Notes under the pieces: generated by a model
What the model was told of the DNA's origin: nothing
Databases searched by the model: none
The model's input: only the letters and a program-made list of their open reading frames with translations
Translations under genes and position numbers: made by a program
Source: Clostridium fungisolvens
GTDB lineage: Bacteria > Bacillota > Clostridia > Clostridiales > Clostridiaceae
DNA length: 64,000 nt
Direction: 5' to 3'
Assembly: GCF_014193895.1 (NCBI RefSeq)
Contig: NZ_BLZR01000001.1
Span: forward strand, 1,426,001 to 1,490,000
Part shown: one piece after another, positions 34,846 to 44,196 of the stretch
Layout: each line of letters begins with the position of its first letter
Numbering within the stretch: the first letter of the stretch is position 1

Positions 34846-35625
34846 ATGAAGGAGATAAAAAAATATTTAGAGACAAGGATCGGAACATATGGATTTTTCT
34901 TCGAGGATTTGGTGAGTGGTTATACTTATGGGTACAATGAAAACGTTAAAATGACAGCAGCAGGATGTATGAAGCTTCCAATTGCTATAGCTTTAATTAA
35001 AGAAGTTGAGCTTGAGAAACTTAACTTTTTGGATAAAATAAAGATAGAAAAGCAAGATAAAGTTTATGGTACTGGAATTATTCATGAATTTAATGATAGA
35101 GACTATACTGTGTTTGAACTTTTAGTTGCAATGTTGATACAAAGCGATAATACTGCAGCAAATAAGATAATTGATATCATTGGAATGGACAGAATAAATG
35201 AAATTTTAAAAGAGATGAACTTGAAGAATACGGAATTAAATAGAAAAACTACTGATGAGAGACACAAACATTCTGATGTTGAAAATATGACTAGTGCATA
35301 TGACTTATGTCTTTTATGGAAACATCTTTACAAAGCTACTTACTTAAATAAAGAAAATAGCACAATGCTTGTAGATATCTTGAGAAGACAGCAAATAAAA
35401 AATAAATTAGCGCTTTATATTCCAGAAGATTTGAAATATGATATCTCAAGTAAAACTGGAGATAAGAGTGGTGTTGAAAATGATACTGAGCTTATAGAAT
35501 TAAGCAAAGGTAGTTTTGCATTCTCAGTATTGTCTATGGATATTCCAAACAGTGTTTACGGAACAATAACTCTTGCTAAATGTGGTAAGATGATGTGGGA
35601 TAATTTAATGAATAATTGGCATTGA
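34846..35625 (+). CDS. Class A beta-lactamase-fold protein lacking the catalytic serine
   Basis: A 259-residue protein of the serine beta-lactamase-like fold, without signal peptide. SDN (in MLIQSDNTAAN, about 103-107) and KTG (in SSKTGDKSG, about 205) are intact. The SxxK motif, however, reads GCMK (in TAAGCMKLPIA, about 45-48): the nucleophile position is Gly, with Cys next to it. It is therefore probably not a normal beta-lactamase. A pseudoenzyme or ligand-binding role, or use of the Cys, is possible. RBS CTGGAGG. Confidence 0.75.
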   Translation: MKEIKKYLETRIGTYGFFFEDLVSGYTYGYNENVKMTAAGCMKLPIAIALIKEVELEKLNFLDKIKIEKQDKVYGTGIIHEFNDRDYTVFELLVAMLIQSDNTAANKIIDIIGMDRINEILKEMNLKNTELNRKTTDERHKHSDVENMTSAYDLCLLWKHLYKATYLNKENSTMLVDILRRQQIKNKLALYIPEDLKYDISSKTGDKSGVENDTELIELSKGSFAFSVLSMDIPNSVYGTITLAKCGKMMWDNLMNNWH

Positions 35626-35639
35626 GCCTCAAGCTCTTG

Positions 35640-35671
35640 ATAACTCCTAGGTTTCTAGGAGTTATAATTTT
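35640..35671 (+). terminator. Terminator of the beta-lactamase-fold gene
   Basis: ATAACTCCTAG (35640-35650) pairs with CTAGGAGTTAT (35655-35665), then AATTTT. Confidence 0.8.
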
Positions 35672-35696
35672 GCAAAAATATAAGTATATAAAACAG

Positions 35697-35741
35697 AAAA
35701 ATCAGTAGATCAACTTATAACTGTTGATTTACTGATTTTTT
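35697..35741. terminator. Bidirectional terminator
   Basis: AAAATCAGTAGATCAAC (35697-35713) pairs with GTTGATTTACTGATTTT (one mismatch), followed by T residues; A residues precede it. Confidence 0.75.
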
Positions 35742-35753
35742 ATTGTGAATAAA

Positions 35754-35804
35754 GATGTACCATTTCAATCTGAAAATATAAGTTTTATTATGAAGTGGTA
35801 CATC
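35754..35804. repeat. Small palindromic repeat, family 2, copy 1
   Basis: GATGTACCATTTCA (35754-35767) pairs with TGAAGTGGTACATC (35791-35804), one mismatch. A related unit with a longer loop lies at 49343-49432 (shared TTCAATC-GAAA and ATTATGAAGTGGT). Confidence 0.55.
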
Positions 35805-35833
35805 TATAATATTGTAGTTGGAAATTTTAAATA

Positions 35834-35878
35834 TGCGTAAGCTCATTAAAGCATCTGATGGATGACCACTTAATTTCA
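35834..35878. repeat. Fragment of the 200-bp palindromic repeat
   Basis: This stretch (from TGCGTAAGCTCATTAAAGCA to ACTTAATTTCA) matches one end of the copy at 58488-58685 with about five differences in 45 bp. The other end is missing. Confidence 0.7.
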
Positions 35879-35921
35879 ACAAGGGGCTTTAACAGCACCA
35901 AGTTTTTATGAATAGTATAAA

Positions 35922-38528
35922 TTATTTTGAGATTTTAGTATCTTCAACACCTTCAAATGCATTTATATACATCTCTTTAATTTCACTTATTAGTGGATAT
36001 CTTGGATTTGCACCAGTGCATTGATCATCGAAGGCTTGTTCACACATATCATCTAAAGTTCTGTAGAAGGATCCTTCTGATACTCCAGTCTCTTTAATTG
36101 ACATTGGAATATTAATCTTTAATTTTAAATCGTCTATTGCATCAATTAATAATTGTAGTTTTTCATTTTCAGTATTTCCGCCAAGCTTTACATGATCCGC
36201 TATATTAGCATATCTGCTTTTTATATTTGGATATTTATATTGAGGGAAGCCAGCCTGTTTTTTAGGATTATCAACAGCGTTGAATTTTATTACTTCATTA
36301 ATTAGTAAAGCATTTGCTATACCGTGAGGTATGTGATGTTCTGCTCCAAGTTTATGAGCCATTGAATGACAAACTCCTAAGAATGCATTAGCAAAAGCCA
36401 TACCAGCCATTGTGGAAGCATGAGCCATCTTCTCTCTGGCTTTTATATTTGTTGTGCCTTCATTGTACGCAGCTGGTAGGTACTTGAATATTAATCTAAT
36501 TGCTTCTAAAGCTAGTCCGTTTGTATATTCTGATGCTTGGATAGAGGTATAAGCTTCGATAGCATGAGTTAATGCATCTATTCCTGAAGCTGCAGTTAGA
36601 CCTCTAGGCATATTCATCATAAGCTCTGCATCTATTATTGCCATATCAGGAGTTAGTTCATAATCAGCAAGAGGATATTTTATACCAGATTTCTCATCAG
36701 TAATAACGGCAAATGGAGTAACCTCAGAGCCTGTACCAGCTGAAGTTGCTATAGCCACCATCATTGCTTTTGTTCCTAACTTAGGGAAAGGGCATATTCT
36801 TTTTCTTATATCCATAAATCTCATAGCAACATCTTCAAATTTTATCTCAGGATGTTCGTATAAAACTCTCATTATCTTTGCGGCATCCATTGGAGAACCA
36901 CCGCCAAGGGCAATTACTACATCAGGTTCATAATTTAACATTTCTTTTGAGCCCTTTATTGCGGTAGAAAGGGTAGGGTCAGGTTCTACTTCAGTAAATA
37001 CCTTATAGTCTATTCCGATTTCTGAAAGAACAGAGGTAACTTTATCTGTGTATCCAAGGTCATTTAGTACTTTATCAGTAACGATAAATGCTTTTTTCTT
37101 ATTCATATCCTTAAGCTCTCTTATTGCAAAAGGTAAAGAACCGTATTTAAAATATATTTTTTGAGGAACCTTAAACCAAAGCATGTTTTCTCTCCTTTCA
37201 GCTACGTTCTTTATATTAAGCAGATGCTTAGGGCCTATATTGTCTGACACAGAATTCCCACCCCAAGGACCACAACCTAAGGTTAATGATGGAGTTAATC
37301 TAAAGTTAAACACATCTCCCATAGCTCCATGAGTAGCTGGTACATTTATTAATGTTCTTACTGTCTTCATAGCGGTAGTAAATCTATCAACTTTTTCTTT
37401 CTGTGTTAAAGTATCAATATATAGTATTGAGGTATGTCCAAGGCCTCCTTGTTCAATAAGGAATTCTGCTTTTTCAACTGCTTCATCAAAAGTTTTTACT
37501 TTGTATAAGGCAAGAACAGGTGAAAGCTTCTCGTGTGCAAAAGGTTCAGAGAAATCCACTATTTCTGTTTCTGCAACTAGAACTCTTGTATTCTCAGGAA
37601 CCTTGATATCTGCAAGTTCAGCTATTTTTATAGCTGATTGTCCCACTATATTAGGATTTATATTGCCATTAACTAAAAGTATTTTTCTTAACTTTTCAGC
37701 TTCTGAGGTTTTTAAGACGTAACCACCGCGATCTTCAAATTCGGTTTTTACCTTATCATATATTGAATCAAGAACTAAAACAGATTGTTCCGAAGCACAT
37801 ATAACACCGTTATCAAAGGATTTAGATAAAAGAATTGAACTGACTGCCATTTTTATATGAGCACTTTCATCTATAATTGCAGGAGTGTTACCGGCTCCAA
37901 CACCTATAGCAGGTTTTCCTGATGAATAAGCAGCCTTTACCATAGCAGGACCACCAGTAGCTAATATCATATCTGCTTCTCTCATTATGGTTTGGGAAAG
38001 TTCGATACTAGGTTCATCTATCCAGCCGATTATACCTTCTGGAGCACCAGCTTTAATAGCTGCATCTAAAACAATTCGTGCAGCTTCAATATTGGCATTT
38101 TTTGCTCTAGGATGTGGAGAAAATATTATTCCATTTCTAGTTTTTAAAGCAATTAAAGCTTTAAAAATTGCAGTAGAAGTAGGGTTTGTAGTTGGGATGA
38201 CAGCAGCTATTACTCCAATTGGTGCGGCAATTCTTTTAAAACCAGCAGCTTCATCGTACTCAATAACGCCACAAGTCTTTTCGTCTTTGTATTTGTTGTA
38301 AATATATTCAGCGGCGAAATGATTTTTCATTACTTTATCTTCAAGGATTCCCATTCCGCTTTCATTAACAGCCATTTTGGCTAATTTAATTCTTGCATTG
38401 TTTGCAGCGATAGCTGCACTTCTAAATATCTCGTCTACTTTTTCTTGGGAGTAAGTGGCAAATACTTTTTGTGCTTTTCTTACCTCGTCGAGTTTTTTTA
38501 ATAGATCTTCATTGTTTACAACCTTCAT
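35922..38528 (-). CDS. adhE: Bifunctional acetaldehyde-CoA/alcohol dehydrogenase AdhE
   Basis: An 868-residue fusion. The N-terminal aldehyde dehydrogenase domain (about 1-440) has the catalytic Cys in GVICASEQS and reduces acetyl-CoA to acetaldehyde. The C-terminal iron alcohol dehydrogenase domain (about 450-868) has GGGSPMDAAKIM and the metal histidines in DALTHAIEAY, GVCHSMAHKLGAEHHIPHG, and forms ethanol. NADH is used twice, so the enzyme balances redox in fermentation. A likely Rex operator lies upstream (38574-38591), fitting NADH/NAD control. RBS AAGAGGGGATC. Single gene. Confidence 0.97.
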   Translation of the reverse strand: MKVVNNEDLLKKLDEVRKAQKVFATYSQEKVDEIFRSAAIAANNARIKLAKMAVNESGMGILEDKVMKNHFAAEYIYNKYKDEKTCGVIEYDEAAGFKRIAAPIGVIAAVIPTTNPTSTAIFKALIALKTRNGIIFSPHPRAKNANIEAARIVLDAAIKAGAPEGIIGWIDEPSIELSQTIMREADMILATGGPAMVKAAYSSGKPAIGVGAGNTPAIIDESAHIKMAVSSILLSKSFDNGVICASEQSVLVLDSIYDKVKTEFEDRGGYVLKTSEAEKLRKILLVNGNINPNIVGQSAIKIAELADIKVPENTRVLVAETEIVDFSEPFAHEKLSPVLALYKVKTFDEAVEKAEFLIEQGGLGHTSILYIDTLTQKEKVDRFTTAMKTVRTLINVPATHGAMGDVFNFRLTPSLTLGCGPWGGNSVSDNIGPKHLLNIKNVAERRENMLWFKVPQKIYFKYGSLPFAIRELKDMNKKKAFIVTDKVLNDLGYTDKVTSVLSEIGIDYKVFTEVEPDPTLSTAIKGSKEMLNYEPDVVIALGGGSPMDAAKIMRVLYEHPEIKFEDVAMRFMDIRKRICPFPKLGTKAMMVAIATSAGTGSEVTPFAVITDEKSGIKYPLADYELTPDMAIIDAELMMNMPRGLTAASGIDALTHAIEAYTSIQASEYTNGLALEAIRLIFKYLPAAYNEGTTNIKAREKMAHASTMAGMAFANAFLGVCHSMAHKLGAEHHIPHGIANALLINEVIKFNAVDNPKKQAGFPQYKYPNIKSRYANIADHVKLGGNTENEKLQLLIDAIDDLKLKINIPMSIKETGVSEGSFYRTLDDMCEQAFDDQCTGANPRYPLISEIKEMYINAFEGVEDTKISK

Positions 38529-38573
38529 TATAGATCCCCTCTTTCAAAAAAGTTTGTTAAAAGTTTAATTATT

Positions 38574-38591
38574 ATGTTAATAATATAACAA
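38574..38591. promoter_or_regulatory. Likely Rex operator upstream of adhE
   Basis: ATGTTAATAATATAACAA agrees at 16 of 18 positions with the Rex consensus TTGTTAANNNNTTAACAA. It lies about 45 bp before the adhE start. A half-site (TTGTTAAAAG) lies at 38553. The rest of 38529-39010 holds a sigma54 promoter and AT-rich DNA, no gene. Confidence 0.5.
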
Positions 38592-38790
38592 AGTTTTTTA
38601 TAAGGCAAGTAAAATTTTTAGAAAATTCAAGAAAAATATTTTATTGATATCGGAATATTTAGTGATAATCACTGAAAATATAATTAAAAAATAGAAAAAA
38701 CACCAATTCAAAATAAAAGTGGATGAAATAAGTTGAGTTTACAGAAAAAACATTGTCAAACAATTAACTATATGTTGGATTATAATGTAT

Positions 38791-38805
38791 TGGCACAGTT
38801 ATTGC
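38791..38805 (+). promoter_or_regulatory. Sigma54 (-24/-12) promoter upstream of the activator gene
   Basis: TGGCAC (38791-38796), 5-nt spacer, TTGC (38802-38805): a near-perfect RpoN site. It points toward the activator gene 205 nt downstream, so the regulator may control itself. Confidence 0.7.
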
Positions 38806-39010
38806 TTAAATTATAATATGGCATAAATTGTTCATTGCATAATTAGTTTCTTATTATTCCAAATTTATTAAACCAAGATTGAACTAAAATAATAACTAAA
38901 TGTGCCGGTTTGTTGATAAAATTATATTACATATTTTTAAAATCAAAACTAGAGATGAGGTGTGATAAAATTTACTATTCTTTATATAGAAATATTGGGA
39001 GGAGTAATTT

Positions 39011-41944
39011 ATGGATAAATTGATTGAGATCATTAAAACTGAGGATAAAAAGAATCCATATACTGATCAAGAACTTAGTGAAATGCTATCTATGCCAAGA
39101 GCAAAAATTCTTACTGAAAGAAATAAACAAAATATTCCAGATTCAAGGGATAGAAGAAAAGATATTTTATTGAAGGATTTAAAAGAAATTTTAAAAATAC
39201 ATCCTAATGTATCTGAGAGAAAATTAACTGAATTAATGATTGAAAGAGGGTATGAAATTTCTAGAAATATAATATCTAGAGTTATGAAAGATCATGTTGA
39301 AGAATTGGTGCAAAACGAAAAAGAGATAATAAATGCTGGTGAGTTTATTGAAAAACAAACTAATAGAAGAGATGGTTGCTTCAATAAATTAATAGGTGTT
39401 AATGGAAGTCTTAAAAACAAGATTGATTTAGCTAAGGCTGCAATACTATACCCTCCTCACGGACTTCACACACTTATTTATGGCGGCACAGGGGTAGGGA
39501 AAAGTGAACTTGCAGAATGTATGTATGAATTTGCCATACATAGCAAGGTAAAGCCTAAAGATGCACCTTTAGTGATATTTAACTGTGCAGATTATGCTGA
39601 GAATGCTAATTTACTTATATCTCAATTATTTGGTGTAGTAAAAGGAGCCTATACTGGAGCTAATGTGGATAGGGAGGGGCTAGTTGATAAAGCCAATGGC
39701 GGCATATTATTTTTAGATGAAATACACAGACTCCCGCCTGAAGGGCAAGAGATATTATTTTATCTTATAGATAAAGGTAAATATAGAAGGCTTGGAGAAA
39801 CAAATACCGAAAGAAACGTAAACGTTTTGATACTAGGAGCTACTACAGAAAATCCAGAATCTAACTTGCTACTAACCTTTAGAAGAAGAATTCCAATGCT
39901 GATTGAATTGCCTAAATTAAATGATAGACCTCTTTCAGAGAGACTAGAAATAATAATTATGTTTTTAATAAGAGAGGCAAATAGAATAAATAAAAACCTT
40001 TTAGTTTCTAAAGATGTGTTAATGAGTTTAATGCTATATAACTGTCAAGGTAACATCGGGCAATTAAAAAGTGATATTCAAGTAATATGTGCAAAAAGCT
40101 ATGTAAAATATATGTCACAAAATACTGATGAAGTATTAATAGATATGGAGGATTTGAGTAACTTTATTAAAAGTCCATTCCTAAAAGGAGGGGCTATTAA
40201 TAAGACATTAATGAACTTAGTCACAGATGACATGTATATAGACATAAAGAATATGGAGAACTATAAGAATCAAATAAATGAATATGTAAATGAAAATGAG
40301 ATATATCAATATATAGAAAATGAGTTCCAAAAACTTGAGAAGCAAGGATTGAAGGTTGAAGAAATTGATGATATTCTTCATAGAAAAGTTGAAGATAAAC
40401 TTGGAAAGATTATGGATCACAAAGATATAGCCAAGTTATTGAACATCAATGAGCTTAAAACTATTGTTATGCCAGAAGTTATAGATATTACAGAAGGAAT
40501 ACTGGAATTAGTTAGAGGGAAATACAAGGTAATTAATAAAAGCTTCTTTATTGCATTAGCCATACACATTAATTTTACTATTGAAAGAATTCTTACTGGT
40601 AAGAAAATTATTAAATCTAATATACACAAAAATAGAGATAAACTAACTCAAGAATTTGAAATAGCTGAAAAAATAAGAAGAATGATTGAGAAGGCTACAA
40701 AACTAAAAATACCAGAAGATGAATCGGGGTATATAGCTCTTTATATAAAGAAATTCTGCTCTGATGAACTAATTTTAGAACCAAAGGTAAAAGTGATAAT
40801 AATTACTCATGGTCATGTTGCAGAGGGAATGGCTGAAGTTGCAAATAAATTGCTTGGAGTAGATGATGCCATTGGAATTGAAATAGAACTAGATGAATCA
40901 CCAGAAGAGGCACTGGAAAGAACTATAAGGGTTGTAAAACAGGTTGATGAAGGAAGAGGATGTCTATTACTTGTAGATATGGGGTCTTTAGGGGGATTCG
41001 CATCCGCAGTTGAAAAAGTTACTGAAATTAAAACAAAAACTATTGGAAGAGTAGATACACTTCTAGCTTTAGAAGCAGTAAGAAAAGCCTCAATAGAAGG
41101 TGCAAGTTTAGAAAATATTGTTGAAGAATTAAACCAATCTAAAATGTATAATGGAACATTTAAGGACGAAGCCTCAAATGCTAATTTTTTAAAGAGCAGG
41201 AAAAAGGCATTGGTAACTGTTTGCCTCACTGGACATGGAAATGCATTAAATATCAAAAAGTTTTTACAAAATCATTTAAAAAGAAAGGACTTAGGGGTAG
41301 AAATATTTCCTATAGGGTTTATTGACAAACATGATGTGGAAGAGGAAATAAGTAAAATTTCATTAGAATATGAAATTTTAGCTGTTTGTGGAACTATTAA
41401 TCCTAAGCTAGGAAAAGTACCATTCATATCATATGAAAGTCTAATCAATGGACAAGGTATAACAAGATTAGAGAAGTTGATGGATATATTTATTGAGGTT
41501 GATAAAGAGGAAGAAGTTAAAAAAGGGAGATTAGAAGATCTTATAAAAGAAGAGTTAATATATCTTGAAATGGATGCATTATCAAAAGAAGATGTTTTAG
41601 ATAAAATGTCCCAAGAACTTGAAGATAATGGTTATGTAAATGAGAAATTTGCATTAAGTGTTTACAAAAGAGAAGCAATGGGAAGTGGAATATTTAATAA
41701 CAAAGTAGCAATACCACATGGATTGCCTGAGAATGTTGTAAAACCCATAATTTCCATAGCTAAACTAAAAAATCCAATACAATGGGATAATGATGTAATG
41801 GTAGATTTAGTTTTTATGTTGGCACTTAAAGAAAATAATAGAGAAGAGATTAAAAAATTATTTTCGATGATAAGAGATGAAAACCTTTTAAAAGAGCTGT
41901 GTTTAAAGAAATCGAATACAGATATAAAGAAAATGTTTTCATAA
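39011..41944 (+). CDS. LevR-type sigma54 activator with PTS regulation domains
   Basis: A 977-residue regulator. Order: DNA-binding helix-turn-helix region (about 60-100), AAA+ sigma54 domain with Walker A GGTGVGKS (about 157-164), the sigma54 loop GAYTGA (about 213) and Walker B LFLDEIHRL; one PRD (about 470-580; second His position is Tyr in IALYIKKF); an EIIA-Man-like domain (His in IITHGHVAEG, about 600); an EIIB-Gat-like domain (VCLTGHG, about 737); and at the end an EIIA-Fru-like domain (His in AIPHGLPE, about 902) where LevR has a second PRD. It should turn on the PTS operon that follows, in response to phosphorylation by the PTS. Confidence 0.9.
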   Translation: MDKLIEIIKTEDKKNPYTDQELSEMLSMPRAKILTERNKQNIPDSRDRRKDILLKDLKEILKIHPNVSERKLTELMIERGYEISRNIISRVMKDHVEELVQNEKEIINAGEFIEKQTNRRDGCFNKLIGVNGSLKNKIDLAKAAILYPPHGLHTLIYGGTGVGKSELAECMYEFAIHSKVKPKDAPLVIFNCADYAENANLLISQLFGVVKGAYTGANVDREGLVDKANGGILFLDEIHRLPPEGQEILFYLIDKGKYRRLGETNTERNVNVLILGATTENPESNLLLTFRRRIPMLIELPKLNDRPLSERLEIIIMFLIREANRINKNLLVSKDVLMSLMLYNCQGNIGQLKSDIQVICAKSYVKYMSQNTDEVLIDMEDLSNFIKSPFLKGGAINKTLMNLVTDDMYIDIKNMENYKNQINEYVNENEIYQYIENEFQKLEKQGLKVEEIDDILHRKVEDKLGKIMDHKDIAKLLNINELKTIVMPEVIDITEGILELVRGKYKVINKSFFIALAIHINFTIERILTGKKIIKSNIHKNRDKLTQEFEIAEKIRRMIEKATKLKIPEDESGYIALYIKKFCSDELILEPKVKVIIITHGHVAEGMAEVANKLLGVDDAIGIEIELDESPEEALERTIRVVKQVDEGRGCLLLVDMGSLGGFASAVEKVTEIKTKTIGRVDTLLALEAVRKASIEGASLENIVEELNQSKMYNGTFKDEASNANFLKSRKKALVTVCLTGHGNALNIKKFLQNHLKRKDLGVEIFPIGFIDKHDVEEEISKISLEYEILAVCGTINPKLGKVPFISYESLINGQGITRLEKLMDIFIEVDKEEEVKKGRLEDLIKEELIYLEMDALSKEDVLDKMSQELEDNGYVNEKFALSVYKREAMGSGIFNNKVAIPHGLPENVVKPIISIAKLKNPIQWDNDVMVDLVFMLALKENNREEIKKLFSMIRDENLLKELCLKKSNTDIKKMFS

Positions 41945-41965
41945 GAGCAAAATGTGCCAAAAACT

Positions 41966-41980
41966 TGGCATGGGGATTGC
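41966..41980 (+). promoter_or_regulatory. Sigma54 (-24/-12) promoter of the PTS operon
   Basis: TGGCAT (41966-41971), 5-nt spacer, TTGC (41977-41980), 40 nt before the IIA gene. An inverted repeat TGCCAA-AAAC-TTGGCA overlaps the -24 box. Confidence 0.75.
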
Positions 41981-42019
41981 TATATAATATTGTGACTGGA
42001 ATTGGAAAGGAGAATTTAA

Positions 42020-42484
42020 ATGGAGATAAGCAATTATATTAAGAAAGAATTAATAAAACTAAATTTACCATGTAAAAGTAGAAATGAATTGTTTCAAATT
42101 ATGCACCAGGAAGCTTATAAGTATGGATATGTAAAGGAAGATTTCTTGCAAGGGTTATTGTCTAGAGAAGAAGTTTTCCCAACTGGAATAAAATTATCTA
42201 ATTACAGTGTAGCCATTCCTCATACTGAAGCAGAGTATGTTAATAATCAGTTTATATCAGTAGTTGTTCCAGAAAAACCAATTAGATTTAAACAAATGGA
42301 TGATGAGACGATGGAGACAGAGGTAAGTTTGATTTTCATGTTGGGATTAAATAAACCACATAGTCAATTGGAAGCATTAAAAGAGTTAATGACATTAATT
42401 CAAAAGGAGGATGTGATAAGGGAAATTATATCAGCGAAGAATGAAAATGAAGTAATGGATTTGTTAGATGATATTTGTTGTTAG
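42020..42484 (+). CDS. PTS sugar-alcohol transporter subunit IIA (galactitol/fructose type)
   Basis: A 154-residue EIIA of the PTS_EIIA_2 family, with the phosphorylated His in SVAIPHTEAEY (about 74). It passes phosphate from HPr to the IIB protein coded by the next gene. The sequence is similar to the EIIA-like end of the upstream activator. First gene of the operon behind the sigma54 promoter. RBS AAAGGAG. Confidence 0.9.
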   Translation: MEISNYIKKELIKLNLPCKSRNELFQIMHQEAYKYGYVKEDFLQGLLSREEVFPTGIKLSNYSVAIPHTEAEYVNNQFISVVVPEKPIRFKQMDDETMETEVSLIFMLGLNKPHSQLEALKELMTLIQKEDVIREIISAKNENEVMDLLDDICC

Positions 42485-42520
42485 AAAATTTATAAAATAA
42501 AATTTTAGGAGGAAATAAAT

Positions 42521-42799
42521 ATGAAAAAACGTATATTAGTGGCTTGCGGTGCAGGTATTGCAACTTCAACGGTGGTTTGTGACAGAGTGGAAAATTTAGT
42601 TAAAGACAATGGTATAGATGCAGAAATAACTCAATGTAAGATAGCTGAAGTAGTATCGTTACAAGACCAGGCAGATTTAATAGTTTCAACTACAATCTTA
42701 CCAACAACTTATAAGATACCAGCTATTAAAGCAACAGCATATATAACTGGAATTGGTACAGAAAAGCTTGATCGACAAATATTGGATCTTTTAAAGTAA
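42521..42799 (+). CDS. PTS subunit IIB, galactitol family
   Basis: A 92-residue EIIB with the phosphocysteine in VACGAGIATSTVV (Cys9). It takes phosphate from IIA and gives it to the sugar alcohol carried by IIC. Family assignment by the CGAGIATS loop and size. RBS TAGGAGG. Confidence 0.92.
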   Translation: MKKRILVACGAGIATSTVVCDRVENLVKDNGIDAEITQCKIAEVVSLQDQADLIVSTTILPTTYKIPAIKATAYITGIGTEKLDRQILDLLK

Positions 42800-42882
42800 A
42801 ATGCTTTAAATCTGTCTTTTTATATAAAAAGTAAAAAGACAGTTTAAATAAAAATAAAATCTAATTTATGGGGGTATGTATA

Positions 42883-44154
42883 ATGGATAAACTTATGGGA
42901 ATTGTTCAGTACATCTTAGGAATTGGACCAACGGCAATATTGCCAATCGCAATCTTAATAATCGGATTAATATTTGGAACTGGTTTCAAAAAAGCATTTA
43001 AATCTGGAATAATAATTGGTATTGGTTTTGTAGGTATAAATCTAGTGGCAGGTCTTTTAACAGGTACATTAGGTCCTGTAGCACAAGCTATGGTTGCAAG
43101 ATTTGGTTTGAATCTAACTGTAATAGACGCTGGATGGCCAGCAGCAGCAGCAGCAGCTTGGGCTTCACCAGTAGCAGCTATATTAATCCCAATATGTTTG
43201 ATAGTTAACCTAATAATGATATTCTTCAAACTTACAAACACTCTTGATATTGATATCTGGAATTATTGGCACTTTGTTGCAGCAGGAGCTACTGGATATA
43301 TAGTAACTGGCAGCTGGTGGTTTGCAATACTTTGTGCAGTATTATATGAAATCATTGTTTTAATTGTAGCAGACAAAACTGCTCCTATGGTTAAAAACTT
43401 CTACGACCTTGATGGTATATCACTTCCAACTGGATCAACCGCAGCTTTTGCACCTTTAGGATATTTAATAGGAAATGTAGTTGAGAGAATACCTGGAATT
43501 AGTAAATTACACGCAGATCCTCAATCAATTCAAAAAAGATTTGGTATATTTGGAGAACCTATGATGATGGGTTTAATACTAGGATGTGTACTTGGAGCAC
43601 TTGCTGGACAAGATCCTGGAACTATATTTAAAACAGGTATATCAATGGCCGGTGTAATGCTTTTAATGCCAAGAATGGTAAAGATATTAATGGAAGGTTT
43701 AATTCCTATATCAGAAGCAGTTAAAAAGATGCTTCAAACAAAATATGCAGGAAGAGAATTATATATTGGTATAGATGCAGCTGTATCAGTTGGACATCCA
43801 TCAGTTATGGCAACAGCATTAATTCTAGTTCCAATTACATTATTCTTAGCAGTAATATTACCAGGAAACAAAGTATTACCTTTCGGAGATTTAGCAACTA
43901 TACCTTTCTACATGGCATTTATAGTTGGATTTAGAAAAGGAAATATCGTTCACTCTGTAATCACTGGAACTATATTAATAGCTATATCATTATTTATGGC
44001 TACAAACTTTGCTGATGTTCATACATCAATGATGGCAAATGCAAACTTCCATATGCCAAATGGTGCAACTCAAATTTCAAGCTTAGATATGGGTGGTAAC
44101 TTATTTAACTGGTTAATATTAAAATTTGCTGAATTAGCTAAAGCTTTATTCTAA
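42883..44154 (+). CDS. PTS subunit IIC, galactitol family permease
   Basis: The start is the ATG at 42883 behind GGGGGT; an in-frame ATG 15 nt upstream lacks an RBS. The 423-residue membrane protein has about ten to twelve hydrophobic segments and the GatC-family features (LNLTVIDAGWPAAAAAAWAS, SLPTGSTAAFAP and the AVSVGHPSVMATALI region). It carries and phosphorylates a polyol. Substrate: family name says galactitol, but the context favours a pentitol. Confidence 0.9.
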   Translation: MDKLMGIVQYILGIGPTAILPIAILIIGLIFGTGFKKAFKSGIIIGIGFVGINLVAGLLTGTLGPVAQAMVARFGLNLTVIDAGWPAAAAAAWASPVAAILIPICLIVNLIMIFFKLTNTLDIDIWNYWHFVAAGATGYIVTGSWWFAILCAVLYEIIVLIVADKTAPMVKNFYDLDGISLPTGSTAAFAPLGYLIGNVVERIPGISKLHADPQSIQKRFGIFGEPMMMGLILGCVLGALAGQDPGTIFKTGISMAGVMLLMPRMVKILMEGLIPISEAVKKMLQTKYAGRELYIGIDAAVSVGHPSVMATALILVPITLFLAVILPGNKVLPFGDLATIPFYMAFIVGFRKGNIVHSVITGTILIAISLFMATNFADVHTSMMANANFHMPNGATQISSLDMGGNLFNWLILKFAELAKALF

Positions 44155-44196
44155 AAATTTAAATATATAAAATAATTAAGGTAAGAGGAGGAAATT

